Source: Temnopleurus reevesii (taxonomy: Eukaryota; Echinodermata; Echinoidea; Temnopleuroida; Temnopleuridae). Taken from it: a stretch of 24,429 nucleotides of DNA. The stretch covers positions 19,565 to 43,993 of the forward strand of contig BQKZ01004861.1 of NCBI GenBank assembly GCA_036244855.1, read 5' to 3'. This document shows positions 20,101 to 24,429 of this stretch, in pieces. Within the stretch, counting starts at the first letter, position 1; every line of letters starts with the position of its first letter. A model generated the notes under the pieces. The model saw nothing but the letters and a program-made list of their open reading frames with translations, ran no database searches and had not been told where the DNA came from. A program made the translations under genes and the position numbers.

Positions 20101-23100
20101 CTTGGTAGATCAATTTTATTATTGAAAGGGCTACCCTGTATAAGAAAAAAATTAATAAATAGAACTAAAAAAATTGGAAAAAATGGAAAAAGAAAATCAT
20201 CACATGACTAAAACCCTGATTTTACACTTATATCGTCTGCCATTTCATTACAAAATTGCCAGGTCTTTGTCACAAATTTACTATCTAGGTTCATAAGTTA
20301 GTGACGATAGAACTTTTGCATTTTTTTACAGACAAGAAAGTATGATACATGTTTATAAAAAAAAAGCATACACTTCTATCATGAAAAAATATTTTGTTCA
20401 GCTTTAAGCTGTTTACTCATCCACATTTCAATTTTTTTATCCTCATACATATTCCAGAATGTAAAATATCACTGTGCTTTGTATAAATTTTGAGGAACTA
20501 AAATATTCTCTCCCTTCTGTTTAGGTGAATGTTAATGGTAATGTATTGCGGAGTGAGATTATTGGAAATAAAATTGAAAATTTTCTTTGTGTTCTTTTTT
20601 CAGGTGAATGTTAATGGTAATGTACTGCGGAGTGAGATCATCGGAGCTATCAAGATGAGGGTGTTTTTATCAGGGATGCCGGAACTCAGGCTGGGACTCA
20701 ACGACAAAGTGCTGTTTGAAAACACCGGCAGTAAGTATCTCACTGCACTACGTAACCTAAAAGTAAATCCTACACTATTTAAAAATAATAATAATAATAG
20801 TGGCTAGCGCAAAGGTCCACCTTATAGGTGCTCATGGCGCTGAAAGCTATTATCCGGCTTTAGCTGGCAACCATTGGGAGCTTCGCATTTCAAGGAATTT
20901 ATTCCTGCCGTCTCCATTTACCTTACCTTGCTGAAGGAAATTAACACAATCAGTTGGATTCGAACCTACGACCCTCTGGTTGAAAGGCAAGAGTCAGAAC
21001 CACTACACCACGATGCTTTCACTGGTTTTATGAACTGGCATTCAAATGCTAAAAGGTTGCATGAAACCGTCACAGCAATAATCACACCATTAATCTGTGG
21101 GCATTTTCAGAAATCAAGATAACATACCTGCACATCTAGCTGTATAAAACTTGAAATCTTTACAAAAACTGATAGTAAAACCTTGCACATGAATATCTCA
21201 ATGGGAGAGATGATTCAGCATGATATATACAGGTACAGCTTTCTCTGTCAGGTGGTTGAGTAATTTCGGATAGAGATAAGTGCATCGTTGCTCTCCCTTT
21301 TAATGCACCGTAATATAAAATGATAAAAGTGGTACACCAGAATTCTGAATTTTATATCAAATGCAGAAATGCAATGAACTTAACCTAGCACATACAGCCT
21401 TCTTCTAGGCTCTTGCATAGCTGCCAACTGTTAGTTTTACTAATTTTTAGTAATTATTACTAATTTTGAGCTTAAATTTGTGATGTTTTGGGAAAAAATT
21501 CATAAGGGATTACTGATTTTGACCACATGTGAATATTACTAATTTGTAGGGGGATTGTTACTAATTTACACTGTCTCATGTTGGCAGCTATGCTCTTGCA
21601 CTTGAATACTCATTCCATGCACAGGACACATCTTATGTCATTTCGAATTCCTAATGCACCAAGAATGAATATGGACAGATAGACATTTTCCCTATTGTTG
21701 ATTTTGATGCAGAATCAACCTGACTATTAGGCAGGATTTTGTCTTATTTTCCTTCAGATATGAATGGCTTGAAGTTTAAATAAAGACAAATTCATTTGAA
21801 CCTGCTATTCACAATTTTCTTTAAATTTGGGGGAATGAACTGGGATGTGGACTTTCATTCATCAAAGTTTTATTTTCAAGGAGAGCAAATAATCTTGGGG
21901 ATTGAAATACTCAATATATCTAGGGGGGGGGGCTAAATCATTCTTTATGCTTGGTTATTTAATAGCATGGTTCAGCTATTATTTTATGACATACATGTCA
22001 AAGAACAGATATAAACATCAGATTAAACTGATGACTAGTATTTTTGTTGTGTTCGTTTTCTCTATTTGATTTCTTTGTATTCAAATTATTTTATGCATTT
22101 AGAATTAATTTAGCAAACAGTAGATGATATTTTTTTTATCCAAAAGTATATTTGTCTAATTTTGCTTTATATTACTCGTACTAATGTTTTATTTCAAGTT
22201 TATTTATCCTCCCTGTATTTTTCTATTACTTTATAATTTCTGCATGTATTGTTTTTTGTCGTAGTTGGAATGTTTTTACCACACATTTCTTATTTCCATA
22301 TTTTCTTATTTTCAAACACTTGCACTTGTGTTGTACCGAGTTTAGCATGCATTGTTATAAACAATATTTCATAAAGCATGTTAGTTGATTTGAGGTCAAG
22401 GTTTATGCAAATATGGTACAATTAGAAAATGGTCCCCTTTGCATACATTTAGTAAACCAAAATTGTCTCAAATTATCATTTATGTGATCTTGTTTCAAGA
22501 ATCACAATTAAATTGCTAGACTTGAAGTCCATCAATGAAAAAAAAATGTATAAATGATATAATAAAGGATACAAATGGTATAACAAACTGAGCTTGTGAA
22601 TGAAATTGTACATTTGAGGAAATCAAAGATGACCAAATTTAGTGAAAATAGAAGGAACATTGAGAAAAGTTTTTTTTAATGATTTTGATTATAACCCCCC
22701 CCCCCCCCCCAAAAAAAAAAAGTTATATTAGATTCTAAAGTTACATGTACTGTAGATTATTTTCAATATCAGACAAGTTTCTGAAATTTCAATGATCAGT
22801 GTTGATCTCTCCGATGGTCAAATGAGAACCCACTTCGCTTTTCATAGACACTTGACTACTCAAAATGCCAATTTCTAACCTACAATAATGAATATTCCAG
22901 TACCCCGTAACATACAAGAGAGTCAATCAATTTTGCAATAATTCGCAAACTTGTGTACATGATTTGCCATAGATTAATGATGTAATATCAATTGTACGAT
23001 TGATTGAAAACCTTTTTGTTACAGGCCCCAGATGATGGTGACATACAAAATACATGCTTAAAGGGGAACTACACTCAGACATTAAATTGCTATCATTAAA

Positions 23101-24086
23101 TGAAGAAAAATAAGATGAACAAACTGGAATTTTGTGCAAAATCGGACAATCCATTCAAAAGTTATGAATTTTCAAAGTTTTGATTTACACCCCTCATGGG
23201 CTCCTTAGATTGGCAAACGTACAAGCACAAAATGGCTGCCAACATGGAAAACTCTCCATTCACTTTGTACACAAAATTTCATATTTTCCTCTTTTTCCAG
23301 AAAAGTAGACAAAATTTTGTTTTTTCAGATAAATATATCATAGCTGCACCAATTCTGCAAGCATTCCAAAAAGAACGGTGTTGATTCCTCATTTGAAATA
23401 TGATATTGATCCATTTTCAATAAATTTATATACAAAGTGAATGAGGAGTTCTCCATGTACGACATCACAGATTATGCTAATTGGCTATACGTTGCCAATT
23501 CAAGGATGCCCAGCACAGGTAGAAATGATAACTTTGAAAAATCATAAGTTTTGAACGGATTATCTGATTTTGCTCAAATTTTCACAAATTTGTTCATCTG
23601 ATTTTTCTTCATTTACTGACCGTACATTATTGTCTGGGTGTAATTCCCCTTTAATGTTATTATAGGCTCAGTTTGCAGTGTTTCTATTATGTACATCTCT
23701 TTCTCTGTCTCTATTGGTGATGACCTGTTATGACTATACAGCTCTGTTTGTTTGTTTGACTCCCTCCTCCTCCTTCTTCATTCCATCCTCCACTCTCTGC
23801 CTGTCTGTCCATCTCTTTGTCCTCTCCATCTCTTTGTCCATCTCTCTCTATTCTTGGTTGGTCCATCTTGCACCTTGACCGGTCCACTTCACTCCTTGAC
23901 CGCTCTCCCCAATGACCGATCCTCAAATTCTCTTGACCACAAGGAGGAAAGAGCAAGTCAGTTGAGCTGGAAGACGTCAAGTTTCACCAGTGCGTGCGTC
24001 TCTCCCGGTTTGAGAACGACCGCACCATCTCGTTCATCCCGCCAGACGGGGAGTTTGAACTCATGTCCTACAGACTCAACACGCAC
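17060..24086 (+). CDS. AP1M1: AP-1 complex medium chain mu-1, 5' part, seven exons
   Basis: The exons are 17060-17101, 17841-17997, 18693-18760, 19188-19318, 19797-19941, 20604-20730 and 23944-24086. They total 813 nt, exactly 271 codons, all joined by GT-AG introns in a consistent frame. Mu-1 is the medium subunit of the AP-1 clathrin adaptor at the trans-Golgi network and endosomes; it reads YxxPhi sorting signals. Residues 1 to about 140 form the longin-like domain (start [14 protein letters not shown], then [44 protein letters not shown]). The mu-homology domain begins around residue 165. NEVFLD supplies the Phe-171 and Asp-173 that correspond to the Tyr-pocket residues of mammalian mu-1. 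Near-identity to animal mu-1 ([20 protein letters not shown]) separates it from mu-2, mu-3 and mu-4. The C-terminal third, with the rest of the signal pocket, is outside the window. Confidence 0.97.
17102..17840. other. AP1M1 intron 1
   Basis: Contains a TTTTTG simple repeat near 17281-17300 and a short GC-rich patch with CAGCCCAGCCCCAGGCTCAG near 17356. No coding signal. Confidence 0.65.
17841..17997 (+). CDS. AP1M1: AP1M1 exon 2 (longin-like domain)
   Basis: Acceptor TTTTCTAG, donor GTATCC. It codes [13 protein letters not shown] through MYIKHNNLY and one extra base, which joins the TT of the next exon to make ATT (Ile). RNYRGDVDM and IKHNNLY are hallmarks of mu-1. The donor GTATCC is weak compared with the other junctions of the gene. 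Confidence 0.95.
18078..18196. mobile_element. Foldback element in AP1M1 intron 2
   Basis: Arms 18078-18117 and 18157-18196 (AGTCACA.AGA.GCCC.GAAG and complement) match at roughly 32 of 40. The loop contains the palindrome CAGTTAACTG. About 119 bp, without coding content. Confidence 0.75.
18693..18760 (+). CDS. AP1M1: AP1M1 exon 3
   Basis: Acceptor ATCCTCAG, donor GTAAGA. Two bases complete the split codon, then [20 protein letters not shown] and VE. SKKNA is invariant in animal mu-1 as I recall it. Confidence 0.95.
18797..18960. mobile_element. Third member of the GTTGCTAGAAA MITE group
   Basis: The left end GTTGCTAGAAAGTTGCAACC matches 5101, and the interior has GCTAATCAACTGCAACTTGA. The right end is unclear. 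Confidence 0.4.
19188..19318 (+). CDS. AP1M1: AP1M1 exon 4
   Basis: Acceptor ATTTTCAG, donor GTAAGT. It codes [20 protein letters not shown], then [22 protein letters not shown] and the first two bases of a Glu codon. This is the most conserved part of the longin-like domain of mu chains. Confidence 0.96.
19797..19941 (+). CDS. AP1M1: AP1M1 exon 5 (linker and start of mu-homology domain)
   Basis: Acceptor ATATACAG, donor GTAGGT. One base completes Glu-133, then YITQEG, a proline-rich linker (PKPPPAIT) one residue shorter than the human one as I recall it, then [27 protein letters not shown] carries the aromatic and aspartate residues that contact the tyrosine of YxxPhi signals. Confidence 0.96.
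20500..20566 (+). pseudogene. Duplicated acceptor and 5' end of AP1M1 exon 6
   Basis: After TTCTGTTTAG (ending 20524) comes GTGAATGTTAATGGTAATGT and on to about 20566, matching the start of exon 6 with only three differences (TTG/CTG, ATT/ATC, ATT/ATC), all synonymous. The preceding pyrimidine-rich intron end is also similar. If this acceptor were used, the frame would run into TAA at 20612-20614, because the 79-bp offset is not a multiple of three. It is a decoy or poison acceptor rather than a coding exon. Confidence 0.85.
20604..20730 (+). CDS. AP1M1: AP1M1 exon 6 (mu-homology domain)
   Basis: Acceptor TTTTTTCAG, donor GTAAGT. It codes [20 protein letters not shown], then [22 protein letters not shown] and one base that with GA of exon 7 makes Arg. 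The first 42 bp are duplicated 79 bp upstream with a second acceptor. Confidence 0.96.
20783..21017 (-). mobile_element. tRNA-derived SINE, minus strand
   Basis: On the minus strand, pol III A box TGGTGTAGTGG (21000-21010) and B box GGTTCGAATCC (20956-20966) have tRNA spacing. Between them is an anticodon-like loop CTTTCAA (TTC, Glu type). The body runs to a tail of (ATT)n at 20784-20799. It lies in AP1M1 intron 6, antisense to the gene. Confidence 0.88.
21416..21592. mobile_element. MITE with CATAGCTGCCAAC ends, copy 2
   Basis: Same ends and the same ATTACTAATTT-rich interior as 6410-6610. The 6-bp CTCTTG is perfectly duplicated at 21410-21415 and 21593-21598. At 177 bp it is shorter than copy 1 by internal deletion. 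Confidence 0.9.
23062..23650. mobile_element. Foldback MITE, 589 bp, with TTAA target duplication
   Basis: The ends AGGGGAACTACACTCAGACA and TGTCTGGGTGTAATTCCCCT are inverted. Similarity continues inward for about 200 bp (AATGAAGAAAAAT.AGATGAA, CAATTC.AAAG.TATGA type blocks, CATTCACTTTGTA). TTAA flanks both ends (23058-23061 and 23651-23654), as for piggyBac-type insertions, though a 3-bp TTA/TAA site is also possible. No transposase. Confidence 0.9.
23758..23880. repeat. CT-rich tract before AP1M1 exon 7
   Basis: Repeats of CCATCTCTTTGTCC and CTCC, followed by two CTTGACCG..C units. It may serve as an extended pyrimidine tract for the exon 7 acceptor. Open frames on both strands here are artefacts. 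Confidence 0.8.
23944..24086 (+). CDS. AP1M1: AP1M1 exon 7 (mu-homology domain, last in window)
   Basis: Acceptor CCACAAG after a long pyrimidine-rich stretch, donor GTGAGT. Two bases complete Arg, then [40 protein letters not shown] and SYRLNTH. It is almost identical to animal mu-1 as recalled. The coding sequence continues outside the window, where VKPLIW-type sequence would be expected. Confidence 0.95.
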
Positions 24087-24429
24087 GTGAGTGATTGTAT
24101 CAGTTGTTCACTTGTTTGATAGAGCAACGCAAGATAATGTCATTGGATAATTCGTCTGTGTTTTAACAAAGTGACGGGAGCCAAAGGGTTTTGTTGCATA
24201 GAGAGAAAGAAATATCAACATAGCGCCAATTCAATGGGCATCCTATCGAGCTAATAGATGGACAAGTTTCAATGTATTTGTAACTCATTTTGTGTAACAG
24301 TACCATCTGGCTCCTGCCACTTCGTGAAAACACAGACAAATTCACTGCTATCTTAGGAGACATGTTTAATGTACTATGGTATAATGATGTTTTATATACG
24401 ATATAGAAATCTTTAACCCTAAAAGGCCC

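Larger units (their letters stand above)
20731..23943. other. AP1M1 intron 6, 3.2 kb
   Basis: Holds the SINE, the MITE at 21416, G/C homopolymers (21923-21932; C16A11 at 22695-22721), a 0.6-kb foldback element and a CT-rich stretch before exon 7. No additional exon is needed or seen: exons 6 and 7 join in frame. Confidence 0.75.

Noticed and set aside
20940..21017. Functional tRNA gene
   Set aside because: A and B boxes are present, but the acceptor stem does not close and a SINE body and (ATT)n tail follow.
20874..21122. 82-codon open frame
   Set aside because: It runs antisense through the SINE and has no protein features.
23711..23980. Antisense 89-codon frame near AP1M1 exon 7
   Set aside because: It is generated by the CT-rich tract and the exon's opposite strand.
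17060..24086. Identification as AP-2 mu or AP-3 mu
   Set aside because: The exon 4-7 blocks match mu-1 nearly residue for residue as recalled.

Overview
The window is animal nuclear DNA: AT-rich, intron-dominated, with short exons at canonical GT-AG junctions, many short inverted-repeat elements and long microsatellites. Protein similarity, a tRNA-derived SINE, dense MITEs and a strong excess of the octamer TACATGTA suggest a marine invertebrate, most likely a deuterostome such as an echinoderm. That placement is inference. There is no operon, CRISPR array or prokaryotic feature.

Two protein-coding genes lie head-to-tail on the + strand, neither of them complete. (1) About 1080-10308 is the 3' part of a sorting nexin of the SNX7/SNX30 family (SNX-BAR, closest to SNX30 by eye). 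Six exons encode 249 residues of the C-terminal BAR region and an acidic tail; the PX domain lies upstream of the window. (2) 17060-24086 is the 5' part of the AP-1 clathrin adaptor medium chain (mu-1, AP1M1). Seven exons encode exactly residues 1-271: the start codon, the whole N-terminal longin-like domain and the first part of the mu-homology domain. The rest lies beyond the window. Both products act in endosome/trans-Golgi membrane traffic.

Layout: 1-780, a minisatellite rich in AGGTCA direct repeats; 783-1170, a duplicated exon of which only the second copy is intact; 1171-9100, large introns with several MITEs and local tandem duplications; 9101-9650, an exon followed by broken copies of itself; 10063-10760, the last exon followed by a 201-bp tandem copy and two decayed copies; 10309-17059, presumed 3' UTR plus intergenic DNA with no recognisable gene, holding an assembly scar at the single N (12609), hairpins and a 0.5-kb GAT microsatellite; 17060 to the end, AP1M1 exons and introns with a SINE, a second copy of a MITE also found in the sorting-nexin gene, and a 0.6-kb foldback element.

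The most unusual pattern is repeated local duplication of exon ends with their splice sites, three times in the sorting nexin and once in AP1M1. In three of the four, differences in coding sequence are synonymous or nearly so. This is either a recurrent mutational process with possible splicing consequences, or two haplotypes assembled in tandem. The perfect 275-bp repeat flanking the N shows that assembly error does occur in this contig. I found no clearly new biological system.
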